DNA of 56,241 nt, from contig NZ_FNOK01000062.1 of the NCBI RefSeq assembly GCF_900106995.1, positions 1-56,241 on the forward strand. The letters are read 5' to 3'. Position 1 is the stretch's first letter. Each line of letters starts with the position of its first letter. The notes under the pieces are model-generated. The model was not told the DNA's origin. It worked only from the letters and a program-made list of their open reading frames with translations, and did no database searches. This DNA is from Saccharopolyspora shandongensis (GTDB taxonomy: Bacteria > Actinomycetota > Actinomycetes > Mycobacteriales > Pseudonocardiaceae). Below are positions 49,151-56,241 of this stretch, one piece after another. The position numbers and the translations under genes are program-made.

Positions 49151-50323
49151 ATGGTCGACTTCGCACTCGGCGAAGAGGAACGGCAGATCCGCGACACCGT
49201 CCGCAGCTTCATCACCAGGGAAGTGCGGCCGCTGGAAGAAGAGGTGCTGCGCAACGAGCGCGCCGGCAAACCGTCGGTGGACCCGGACGTGCTGCGCGAG
49301 CTCCAGCACAAGGCGAAGAAGGCCGGTTTCTGGGGCGTCAACACGCCTGAGGAATACGGCGGGATGAACCTCGGCGCGGTCATGTCTGCGATCCTGGCGA
49401 TGGAGGCCGGCCGGACGTTCGTGCCGTTCACCTTCGGCGGCAGCGCCGACAACATCCTCTACGCCGGCGACGACGAGCAGCGCAAGCGCTACCTCGTGCC
49501 GACCATCGACGGCGAGCGGAAGTCCTGCTTCGCCATCACCGAACCCGGCGCGGGCTCCGACGCCCGCAACATCCGCACCCGCGCGGTCCGCGACGGCGGC
49601 GACTGGGTGATCAACGGCGAGAAGACCTTCATCACCGGCGGCAACGAGGCCGACTTCGTGATGGTCTTCGCCGTCACCGACCCCGACGCGAGCGCCGACA
49701 ACGGCGTGACGTGCTTCCTCGTCGACCGGGACATGGGCTGGAAGTCCGAACCCATCCCGACCATGGGCCAGTGGGGTCCGGCGTCGCTGGTGTTCGAGGA
49801 CGTGCGGGTGCCGGCCGAGAACGTGCTCGGCGAGGTCGGCCGGGGCTTCCCGCTGGCGCTGCGCTGGATCGGCCAGGGCCGCTACATGATCCCGGCGCGG
49901 GCGATCGGCGCGGCGGAGCGGATGCTGCAGATGGCCATCGACCACGCCAAGATCCGCGAATCGATGGGCCGCCCGATCGCCGAGTACCAGGCGATCCAGT
50001 GGCAGATCGCGGACTCCCAGGTCGAGATCGAGTCCACCAAGTGGCTCACCCTGCACGCCGCGTGGCGGGTGCAGCAGGGCATGGACGCGCGGCACTGGTC
50101 GTCGATCGCCAAGCTGCACGGCGCGGGGATGGCCAACCAGGTCGTCGACCGGGTGCTGCAGATCCACGGCGGCATGGGCTACACCCGCGAGCTGCCGATC
50201 GAACGCTGGTACCGGGAGCTGCGGCTGCTGCGGATCTACGAGGGCACCGACGAGATCCAGCGCCGCACCATCGCCCGCAACCTGCTCAAGGGCCACGTCA
50301 AGCTGGGAGGGATCGCGGAGTGA
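49151..50323 (+). CDS. Acyl-CoA dehydrogenase (cassette II)
   Basis: 390 residues. The middle-domain signature F-A-I-T-E-P-G-A-G-S-D and the C-terminal R-I-Y-E-G-T-D-E-I-Q-R, with the expected catalytic Glu, are present; I-H-G-G-M-G-Y-T-R-E lies before it. It desaturates an acyl-CoA and reduces ETF. ATG 49151 has AAAGGA 8 nt upstream. Its stop overlaps the next start (GTGA). First gene of a four-gene operon whose members parallel cassette I. Confidence 0.9.
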   Translation: MVDFALGEEERQIRDTVRSFITREVRPLEEEVLRNERAGKPSVDPDVLRELQHKAKKAGFWGVNTPEEYGGMNLGAVMSAILAMEAGRTFVPFTFGGSADNILYAGDDEQRKRYLVPTIDGERKSCFAITEPGAGSDARNIRTRAVRDGGDWVINGEKTFITGGNEADFVMVFAVTDPDASADNGVTCFLVDRDMGWKSEPIPTMGQWGPASLVFEDVRVPAENVLGEVGRGFPLALRWIGQGRYMIPARAIGAAERMLQMAIDHAKIRESMGRPIAEYQAIQWQIADSQVEIESTKWLTLHAAWRVQQGMDARHWSSIAKLHGAGMANQVVDRVLQIHGGMGYTRELPIERWYRELRLLRIYEGTDEIQRRTIARNLLKGHVKLGGIAE

Positions 50324-51465
50324 CACGGCGTCGCGCGGCCATCGTCGGAGTGGCCGAATCCGAGTTGGGCAAGACCCCGCACCTGACCGTGCTGTCCCAG
50401 CAGGCGCAGGCGACGAAGGCCGCGCTGACCGAGGCCGGTCTGCGGCGCGACGACGTCGACGCGCTGTTCGTCGCGGGCGGCTGGTCCTGGTCGCCGGCGC
50501 TGGCCCTGGCCGAATACCTCGGCATGCGCCCGCGGTACCTGGACGGCACCAACATCGGCGGCTCGTCGTTCGAGGCGCACCTCGGCCACGCCACCGCGGC
50601 GATCGAGGCGGGCGTCATCGACGTCGCGGTGATCGCCTACGGCAGCACGCAGCGCAGCGACCGGTCCCGCAACCAGCCGCGCCCGGCGACGCTGACCGAG
50701 CAGTTCGAGCGGCCTTACGGGCTGCCCACGCCGGTCGGCGCCTACGCGCTGGCGGCCAACCGGTACCTGCACGAGCACGGGGTGACCAGCGAGCAGCTCG
50801 CCGAGGTCGCGGTGTCGACGAGGGAATGGGCGCGGCTGAATCCCCAGGCGTACCACCGGGATCCGCTCACCGTCGACGAGGTGCTGGCGTCGCCGATGAT
50901 CTGCGAACCGCTGCGCAAGCTGGATTGCTGCCTGGTCACCGACGGCGGCGGCGCGCTGGTCGTCGCGGCCGAGGACCGGTGGCCGGACCTGGCCACGCGG
51001 CCGGTGATCGTGCTCGGGCACGGCGAGGCGACCACGCACAACACCATCGCCAACATGCCGGACCTGACCGTCACCGGCGCCGCCCGGTCCGGCCCGGCGG
51101 CGCTGGAGATGGCCGGGGTCGGGCACGACGACATCGACGTGCTGGAGATCTACGACTCGTTCACCATCACCGTGCTGCTGACGCTGGAATCGCTCGGGTT
51201 CTGCAAGCCCGGCGAGGCGGGCGCGTTCGTCGCGGGCGGCCGCACCGCGCCCGGCGGCGAGGCGCCGATGAACACCAACGGCGGCGGCCTGTCCTGCACG
51301 CATCCCGGGATGTACGGGATCTTCCTGCTGATCGAGGCGACCCGGCAGTTGCGCCACGACTTCGCCGGTACGCCGCGGCAGGTGGACGGCGCCGAGCTGG
51401 CGCTGGCCCACGGCACCGGCGGGGTGCTGTCGTCGACGTCGACCATCGTGCTGGGAAGGGGCTGA
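50320..51465 (+). CDS. Thiolase-fold protein lacking the nucleophilic Cys (cassette II)
   Basis: 381 residues, paralogous along its length to the protein at 11270-12418. The acyl-cysteine loop reads N-I-G-G-S-S-F (about 78-84), with no cysteine in the first ~190 residues; the first is in P-M-I-C-E-P. The final loop N-T-N-G-G-G-L-S-C-T-H-P-G is kept. It lies next to a DUF35 gene, the pattern of Ltp2-type aldolase pairs. GTG 50320 overlaps the dehydrogenase stop. Either a retro-aldolase or a non-decarboxylating lipid-transfer-type thiolase. Confidence 0.8.
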   Translation: MTRRRAAIVGVAESELGKTPHLTVLSQQAQATKAALTEAGLRRDDVDALFVAGGWSWSPALALAEYLGMRPRYLDGTNIGGSSFEAHLGHATAAIEAGVIDVAVIAYGSTQRSDRSRNQPRPATLTEQFERPYGLPTPVGAYALAANRYLHEHGVTSEQLAEVAVSTREWARLNPQAYHRDPLTVDEVLASPMICEPLRKLDCCLVTDGGGALVVAAEDRWPDLATRPVIVLGHGEATTHNTIANMPDLTVTGAARSGPAALEMAGVGHDDIDVLEIYDSFTITVLLTLESLGFCKPGEAGAFVAGGRTAPGGEAPMNTNGGGLSCTHPGMYGIFLLIEATRQLRHDFAGTPRQVDGAELALAHGTGGVLSSTSTIVLGRG

Positions 51466-51468
51466 CCG

Positions 51469-51906
51469 ATGGTGCAGATCATCCCGGACGCCGAGACGCG
51501 TCCGTTCTGGGACGGCATCGCCGCGGGCGAACTCCGCATCCAGCGGTGCGCGGACTGCGAAGCCGCCGTCTTCTACCCGCGCTCGGTGTGCCCGGGCTGC
51601 TTCGGAGACCGGCTCGACTGGTTCACCGCGAGCGGCCGCGGCACGGTCTACTCCTGGACGGTGGCGCACAAGGCGTTCGGCGAGTTCGCCGACCAGGCGC
51701 CGTTCACCGTCGCGCTCGTCGACCTGGACGAGGGCCCGCGGATGCTCACCCGGATCGTCGGCCCGCAGTTTCAATTGAAACTGGGGGCCCATGAGCCGGG
51801 CACGGATGCGGGGCGGGTGCGCATCGGGGACCGGGTGGAGCTGGTGATCACCCGCCTCGGTGCGGACGGGCCCGAGCTGCCGTGCTTCCGGGTGGTGGCG
51901 CGATGA
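51469..51906 (+). CDS. DUF35 zinc-ribbon/OB-fold protein with a palindrome-encoded insertion
   Basis: 145 residues: zinc ribbon with C27, C30, C41 and C44, then an OB-fold. Against the paralogue at 12415-12870 the alignment is good up to R-M-L-T-R at about 91-95 and again from D-A-G-R-V-R-I-G; between them lie about 12 extra residues including Q-F-Q-L-K-L (100-105). These six codons are exactly the 18-bp palindrome CAGTTTCAATTGAAACTG. The insertion keeps the frame and falls in a likely OB-fold loop. It should partner the adjacent thiolase-like protein. The stop overlaps the next start (ATGA). Confidence 0.85.
   Translation: MVQIIPDAETRPFWDGIAAGELRIQRCADCEAAVFYPRSVCPGCFGDRLDWFTASGRGTVYSWTVAHKAFGEFADQAPFTVALVDLDEGPRMLTRIVGPQFQLKLGAHEPGTDAGRVRIGDRVELVITRLGADGPELPCFRVVAR
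51766..51783. repeat. Family P palindrome inside the DUF35 coding sequence
   Basis: CAGTTTCAATTGAAACTG, identical to 11217-11234. Here the flanks continue the symmetry: GGCCC one base before it and GGGCC one base after it pair as well, giving a 30-bp near-perfect inverted repeat (51760-51789) within a gene. Confidence 0.9.
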
Positions 51907-53990
51907 GTGCGGAAGCCGTGCGGGCGCTGTTCAACCCGCGGTCCATCGCCCTGGTCGGCGCCACCGACAAGTCCGGCTGGTCGCTGGCGACCTTCGACAA
52001 CCTGCGCAACAACGGCTTCCCCGGCCCGGTGCACCTGGTCAACCCGCGCACCGAGATCGTGCACGGCGAGCGCGCCCACCCGAGCCTGTCGGCGATTCCG
52101 GAGAAGGTCGACCTGGCGTACGTGATGGTTCCGACGCACGCGCTGCTGGACGTGCTGCGCGAGGGCGCGGAACTGGGCATCCGCAGCTACGTGGTGCTCA
52201 CCGCGGGCTTCGGCGAGACCGGCGCCGAGGGCCGCCGGCTGGAGCGGGAGGTGGCGGAGTTCGCCCGCGAGCACGGCCTGATCCTGTTGGGGCCCAACGG
52301 GAACGGCTACATCAACGCGGCCGCCGGCATCACCCCGTACGGCCTGCCGATCCCGGCACCGCTGGTCCGCGGCCCGATCGGCGTGGTGCTGCAGAGCGGG
52401 GCGCTGGCCAGCGCGGTGCTGAACTTCGCGCAGGCCCGCAACGTCGGCATCAGCCTGCTCACCGCGATGGGCAACGAAACGGTGCTGTCGGTGACCGACG
52501 TGATCGACTACCTCGTCGACGATCCGGCGACCAAGGTCATCGCGCTGTTCCTGGAGCAGGTGCGCCACCCGGCCGAGTTTGCGCGGGTCGCCCGCCGCGC
52601 CGCGCAGGCGGGCAAGCCCATCGTGGCGCTGAAGATCGGGTCCAGCGAGATCGCGTCGCACACCGCGCAGGCGCACACCGGCGCGCTGGTCGGCGACGAC
52701 GCGGTGGTCGACGCGGCCTTCCGGCAGCTCGGCGTGATCCGCGTGCGCTCGCTGGAGGACCTGCTCATCACGGCCGGGCTGCTGGCCGAGATCGGGAAGC
52801 TGCCGGGGCGCCGCATCGGCGTGGTCACGCCCTCGGGCGGCGCGTCGGAGATCATCGCCGACCGCGCGGCGGAGGAAGGGCTCGAACTCCCCGAGTACGC
52901 ACCGGAAACCGTGGCGCGGCTGAAGGAGATCGTGCCGGAGTTCGCGACCGTGCAGAACCCGCTGGACGTGACCGGGTACGTGGTGGTCGACCGGACGCTG
53001 CTGGGCCGGGCGCTGGAGGTGGTGGCCGAGGATCCGGGCATCGACGCGGTCCTGCTGCTCGCCGACCTGCCGCGGGTACCACCGCCGAACCCGGAGCTGA
53101 GCATCGCGGCGTTCCGGGAGAACGCGCGCCGGATCCGCGAGTCGCCGCGCCCGGTGGCGGTGCTGGGCAACGTGTGCGCCGACGTCAGCGAGTTCGGCCG
53201 GATGATCCAGGAGAAGTCGGGTTTCCCCTACGTGGCGGGCGGAATCGAGCACGGCATGACCGCGCTGGGCGCCGCGGCGCGCTGGTCGGAAGCCGAATTG
53301 TCCCATGTGGACGATCCGGAGCCGCTGGGCGTGCGGGGTTCCGGGATCTGGACCGAGCACCAGGCGGCGGCGCTGCTGGCCGCCAACGGGATCCCGGTGG
53401 TTCCCTCGGAACTGGCGGCGGACGCGGACGCCGCGGTCGCGGCCGCCGAGCAGTTCGGCTACCCGGTGGTGCTCAAGGCGGTCGCCGACGGGTTGGGCCA
53501 CAAGAGCGACATCGGCGGCGTCCGGCTCGGCCTGTCCGGCCCCGAGGACGTGCGCCGCGCGCATGAGGAAGTGTGCGCGACGCTGCGGGAATCCGGTGCG
53601 AGCGGGATCGGCGCGCTCGTGCAGCCGCAGCGCGGCGGCGGCGTGGAGCTGCTGGTCGGCGTCGTCCGCGACCCGTCGTGGGGGCTGACGATGGCCATCG
53701 GCCTCGGCGGGGTGTGGGTGGAGGTGCTGCGCGATTCGGCGCTGCGACTGCTCCCGGTCGACCACGCCCAGGTCCGGCAGGCCCTCGGCGAACTGCGCGG
53801 CGCCGCGCTGCTCCAGGGCGCCCGCGGCTCGACCCCGGCCGACCTGGACACGGTGGCCGATGTCGTGGTGCGCATCGGACGCCTCGCCCAAGCGCTCGGC
53901 GACGGCCTGGAATCCCTGGAGGTCAACCCGCTCCTGGTCGACGGCGACCGCGTCGAAGCCCTGGACGCGTTGGTGACCTGGACTCGGTGA
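51903..53990 (+). CDS. NDP-forming acyl-CoA synthetase (cassette II)
   Basis: 695 residues with the same domain order as the cassette I enzyme: CoA-binding domain (L-V-G-A-T-D-K-S-G near 18), central domains with the phosphohistidine at H258 in Q-A-H-T-G-A-L-V-G, and a C-terminal ATP-grasp (V-L-K-A-V-A-D-G-L-G-H-K-S-D-I-G-G-V). The loop G-P-N-C-L-G of cassette I is G-P-N-G-N-G here. ATG 51903 overlaps the DUF35 stop. Divergence from the cassette I enzyme suggests a different acid substrate. Confidence 0.88.
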   Translation: MSAEAVRALFNPRSIALVGATDKSGWSLATFDNLRNNGFPGPVHLVNPRTEIVHGERAHPSLSAIPEKVDLAYVMVPTHALLDVLREGAELGIRSYVVLTAGFGETGAEGRRLEREVAEFAREHGLILLGPNGNGYINAAAGITPYGLPIPAPLVRGPIGVVLQSGALASAVLNFAQARNVGISLLTAMGNETVLSVTDVIDYLVDDPATKVIALFLEQVRHPAEFARVARRAAQAGKPIVALKIGSSEIASHTAQAHTGALVGDDAVVDAAFRQLGVIRVRSLEDLLITAGLLAEIGKLPGRRIGVVTPSGGASEIIADRAAEEGLELPEYAPETVARLKEIVPEFATVQNPLDVTGYVVVDRTLLGRALEVVAEDPGIDAVLLLADLPRVPPPNPELSIAAFRENARRIRESPRPVAVLGNVCADVSEFGRMIQEKSGFPYVAGGIEHGMTALGAAARWSEAELSHVDDPEPLGVRGSGIWTEHQAAALLAANGIPVVPSELAADADAAVAAAEQFGYPVVLKAVADGLGHKSDIGGVRLGLSGPEDVRRAHEEVCATLRESGASGIGALVQPQRGGGVELLVGVVRDPSWGLTMAIGLGGVWVEVLRDSALRLLPVDHAQVRQALGELRGAALLQGARGSTPADLDTVADVVVRIGRLAQALGDGLESLEVNPLLVDGDRVEALDALVTWTR

Positions 53991-54023
53991 ACCACAAATC
54001 TATTGAGTACCAAGCGCTTTGAT

Positions 54024-55396
54024 GCAACCTTGACCGAATCGTCTACGGATTACCTGTGTGGATCAGGAGTAGTGTTAGCCCTTGATGCGAGGTGCACGGA
54101 GTTGATGACGTAACCGACGGTACATGGTTGTGGCTGTGCAGCTTCGGTACAGATTTCGTCTGTTTCCGACGCCGGGACAGCAGAGCGCGTTGGCCCGGGC
54201 GTTCGGGTGCGCCCGGGTTGTGTTCAATGACGGACTGAGGGCGCGGCAGGAGGCCTATGCCGCGGGCATGCCCTTTCCCAAGGCAGGCGAGCTATCGAAG
54301 CTGCTAATCACTAACGCGAAAAAGACACCTGAGCGGGCGTGGATGGCCGATGTATCGGCCGTCGTGCTGCAGCAGTCCTTGCGGGACCTCGACACGGCTT
54401 TCCGAAATTTCTTCGACTCGATCAGCGGCAAGCGTGCTGGCCGGAAGGTGGGTTTGCCCAGGTTCAAGACGCGTCGGGATCGATACCAGTCGATCAGGTT
54501 CACCGCCAACGCCCGTTGGAAGGTCGCAGATGGCGGGAAGCTGTCCTTGCCCAAGATCGGCGATGTGCGGGTGAAATGGTCGCGTTCGCTTCCGTCTGCG
54601 CCGTCGAGCGTGACGGTGATCAAGGATGCGGCCGGGCGGTACTTCGCGTCGTTTGTGGTTGACGCCGAATCGGCAATACTGCCTGACGTTGATTCGGCGG
54701 TCGGCATCGACCTTGGCCTAAAGCACTTCGTGGTGCTTTCGGATGGGCGCAAGATTGCCTGCCCGAAGTTCCTGCGACATACGGAAAAGAAGCTCAAGAG
54801 GGCACAACGAGCCTTGTCGCGCAAGGAGACAGGTTCGAGGAACCGGGAGAAGGCCAGAGTCAAGGTTGCGCGTGCTCATGCGCGGGTGGCAGACGCTCGC
54901 CGCGAGTTTCACCACCAGCTGTCAACTCGGCTGATCCGCGAGAACCAAGCGATCGCTGTTGAGGACCTGGCTGTGGTGGGGATTGCAAGGACGCGGCTCG
55001 CCAAGTCCGTTCATGACGCAGGTTGGTCGGCGTTTCTTTCGATGCTGGAGTACAAAGCCGTCCGGTACGGGCGTCGCATGGTCCGTATCGGACGGTTCGA
55101 GCCCGCCAGCCAGGTGTGTTCACGGTGTGGAGTGAAGGATGGTCCCAAGCCGTTGCACGTGCGTTCCTGGCAGTGTCAGGCATGTGGGGTGTCGTTGGAT
55201 CGGGACATCAACGCGGCAGTGAATGTCGCCAAGGCCGCCGGACTGGCGGTGACAGCCTGTGGAGCGCAGGTAAGACCAGGACCCGTTCTGGCTCAGCGCG
55301 GTGAAGCAGGAACCCACCGAGGTGACCTATCGCGGCGAACCCCGCACTGATAGGCACAGTAGGAATCTCCAGCCTCCACGGTGGAGAGGAGGTCAA
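54024..55396 (+). mobile_element. IS605/IS1341-type element carrying only tnpB
   Basis: Boundaries are inferred. On the left TTTGAT (54018-54023) resembles the TTGAT target/TAM of ISDra2-like elements; on the right the element ends in the hairpin-GAGGTCAA border typical of actinobacterial tnpB elements. No tnpA (Y1 transposase) is present, so it depends on a transposase in trans. Removing 54024-55396 joins TTT GAT to GTG CCG and restores one open frame into the M14 fragment, which supports both edges. Confidence 0.7.
54124..55350 (+). CDS. tnpB: TnpB RNA-guided endonuclease (OrfB/IS605 family)
   Basis: 408 residues, full length. The split RuvC nuclease is intact: D196 in G-I-D-L-G, E280 in A-V-E-D-L and D361 in L-D-R-D-I-N-A-A. 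The zinc ribbon C332-C335/C351-C354 is complete, and the N-terminal R-Y-R-F-R-L-F-P-T domain is normal. TnpB proteins cut DNA next to a TAM under guidance of a right-end RNA and help keep the element in place. ATG 54124 has no strong ribosome site. Base composition is clearly lower in GC bias than neighbouring genes, in line with recent transfer. Confidence 0.9.
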   Translation: MVVAVQLRYRFRLFPTPGQQSALARAFGCARVVFNDGLRARQEAYAAGMPFPKAGELSKLLITNAKKTPERAWMADVSAVVLQQSLRDLDTAFRNFFDSISGKRAGRKVGLPRFKTRRDRYQSIRFTANARWKVADGGKLSLPKIGDVRVKWSRSLPSAPSSVTVIKDAAGRYFASFVVDAESAILPDVDSAVGIDLGLKHFVVLSDGRKIACPKFLRHTEKKLKRAQRALSRKETGSRNREKARVKVARAHARVADARREFHHQLSTRLIRENQAIAVEDLAVVGIARTRLAKSVHDAGWSAFLSMLEYKAVRYGRRMVRIGRFEPASQVCSRCGVKDGPKPLHVRSWQCQACGVSLDRDINAAVNVAKAAGLAVTACGAQVRPGPVLAQRGEAGTHRGDLSRRTPH

Positions 55397-55416
55397 GTGC
55401 CGTTTCCGTACTTCTA
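55200..55416 (+). ncRNA. Predicted reRNA (omega RNA) of the tnpB element with its guide
   Basis: In IS605-type elements the guide RNA overlaps the 3' end of tnpB and the right end, and its guide is the sequence just beyond the element. Here the scaffold would cover about 55200-55396, including the small terminal hairpin CCTCCAC-GGTGGAG, and the guide would start at 55397 (GTGCCGTTTCCGTACTTCTA). The 5' end is a guess; extent is by analogy. Confidence 0.5.
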
Positions 55417-55960
55417 CGACGTCACGGCCTGGAGCGGCCCGCTGCTGGAGAACGTCAGCGGCGGGCGTTCGGGCGCCGACGTGAAGCCGCGGGCGATTCC
55501 CCTGCCGCAGCAGGCCGAACCGGTCGCGCCGCCGGTCGTCGGCGCGCCGCGGACGGCGGTCTGGCAGGTGTCGGAGAACAGCGCCGCGGTCGAATCGTCG
55601 GGCTGGCTGCGCTGGTGGCTGGGCGACCAGGGGCTCGGGTTCGGCGACCTGACCGCCGAGCAGATCGCCGCCGGTGTGCTGGCCGACTACGACGTGCTGG
55701 TCGTGCCGAACGGGCCGGAGGCGGAAGCTGCCGATTCGCTGGGCGAGCAGGGGCGGGCGGCGCTCACCGAGTGGGTGCGCGGCGGCGGCACGCTGATCAC
55801 GCTGCGGGACAGCTCGCGGCTGGCGGCTCGCCTCGGACTCACCTCGGCGGCGTTCGCCGAACCGACCTCGGACATCCCCGGCGCGCTGATCCGGATGGAG
55901 CTGGACCCGGCCAGCCCGCTCGCGGCCGGTGTCGGCCCGACGGCGTGGGCGATGTACTAA
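55397..55960 (+). pseudogene. Internal fragment of an M14-type zinc carboxypeptidase family protein
   Basis: About 187 residues matching the region after the catalytic domain of large actinobacterial M14 family proteins: P-Y-F-Y-D-V-T-A-W-S-G-P-L-L near the start, S-S-G-W-L-R-W-W-L, Y-D-V-L-V-V-P-N-G, and a final G-P-T-A-W-A-M-Y. The 5' side is cut by the tnpB element, beyond which only a few codons remain before the synthetase stop. The 3' side stops at TAC TAA where the IS630-type element begins. The catalytic zinc domain is absent, so the fragment is dead. Confidence 0.7.
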
Positions 55961-56241
55961 TGATCTTTTGGTTATAGGGTGTGTCGTTGTGCTTGGTTTG
56001 TGTTGCCCGGTGGGATGATTGTGGCGTGGCGAGGTCTTCACGATCGACGGGTAAGCAGTCCCGTGAGAACAAATCTGGCGCCGCTAGGCGGGATTTCGAG
56101 GCGCTGCGTGAGCGGCGGAGGCGGGCGGCGGAGATGTTCGAGCGGGGCGAGCGGCAGGTCGATGTGGCCTCGGCGTTGGGGGTATCACAGCAGACCGCAT
56201 CGAAGTGGCACCGGGCGTGGTTGACAGGTGGCCACGAGGCG
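55957..56241 (+). mobile_element. IS630-type insertion sequence, left end (runs off the window)
   Basis: The M14 similarity breaks at GTA, and IS630/Tc1 elements insert at TA, so the left end is placed after TA 55955-55956. Base composition drops sharply here (TAATGATCTTTTGGTTATAG). The first 70 bp hold the leader, then the transposase frame begins. The right end is outside the window. Confidence 0.6.
56026..56241 (+). CDS. IS630-family transposase, N-terminal part
   Basis: 72 residues are visible before the window ends. After a basic, polar N-terminus a helix-turn-helix appears: R-R-A-A-E-M-F-E-R-G-E-R-Q-V-D-V-A-S-A-L, then G-V-S-Q-Q-T-A-S-K-W-H-R-A-W, which is the DNA-binding start of IS630-family transposases. 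The DDE catalytic domain would lie downstream. GTG 56026 is the probable start. Confidence 0.75.
   Translation, partial: MARSSRSTGKQSRENKSGAARRDFEALRERRRRAAEMFERGERQVDVASALGVSQQTASKWHRAWLTGGHEA

Overview
The window is 56 kb of very GC-rich actinobacterial chromosome: strong third-position GC bias, many GTG starts, GGAGG-type ribosome sites and ATGA/GTGA overlaps. Gene content (EfeU iron permease, many MFS pumps, LysR/MarR/TetR regulators, SDRs, a P450, acyl-CoA enzymes) suits a soil filamentous actinomycete, probably Pseudonocardiaceae and perhaps close to Saccharopolyspora. That placement is inference; no rRNA, tRNA or CRISPR array was seen. Apart from the two insertion sequences at the right edge this is accessory metabolic chromosome, not a prophage or plasmid.

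Layout. 1-8.6 kb: FTR1/EfeU iron permease behind a DtxR/IdeR-like box, an orphan terminator, a one-domain biotin carrier, a J-domain membrane protein with a NERD-like nuclease fold, a DHA2 drug pump, DoxX, a NupC nucleoside transporter, a dienelactone hydrolase and a class III CoA-transferase. 8.6-10.4 kb: MarR regulator divergent from an atypical P450. 10.4-18.8 kb, catabolic cassette I (minus strand): SDR, thiolase-like protein, DUF35 protein, NDP-forming acyl-CoA synthetase, acyl-CoA dehydrogenase and MHS transporter, with a divergent LysR. 19-24.7 kb: MFS, dihydrofolate-reductase-like protein, a beta-propeller remnant and a UvrA-like ABC protein. 24.9-30.5 kb: a complete Dpp/Opp-type peptide ABC operon headed by a truncated C45 acyltransferase, back to back with an RpiR regulator. 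31.7-38.6 kb: MHS transporter, M20 peptidase, FAD monooxygenase, AMP-forming ligase and LysR. 38.7-41.5 kb: a three-gene unit of MFS, R2-like di-metal oxidase and SCP2-like protein. 41.7-47.3 kb: GlxA-type AraC regulator, isochorismatase-like hydrolase, DHA2 pump, hydroxyacyl-CoA SDR, PHP phosphoesterase and an orphan Imm1 immunity protein. 47.4-54 kb, cassette II: thioesterase and TetR divergent from acyl-CoA dehydrogenase, thiolase-like, DUF35 and NDP-forming synthetase. 54-56.2 kb: an apparently intact IS605-type tnpB element and the start of an IS630-type element on either side of a peptidase M14 fragment.

How genes work together. Cassettes I and II share four paralogous enzymes: import or activate an acid, form the CoA ester, desaturate it, then cleave. 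In both, the thiolase-like protein lacks the usual N-terminal nucleophilic cysteine and sits next to a DUF35 protein, the arrangement known from Ltp2/ChsH2-type retro-aldolases of steroid side-chain degradation. A 15-bp motif, TAGAR-N5-TTCTA, lies before cassette II, before the MFS/SDR divergon and before the MFS/R2/SCP2 unit, which suggests one regulon, possibly under the cassette II TetR.

The most unusual non-coding content is a set of short palindromic repeat families between genes. Two ~246-bp MITE-like elements (21.9 and 31.4 kb) share a nested hairpin whose arms differ but keep pairing. Each appears to have inserted into the centre of a different palindromic repeat, and one carries an 8-bp target duplication. 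Another palindrome family, CAGTTTCAATTGAAACTG, is present inside the cassette II DUF35 reading frame.
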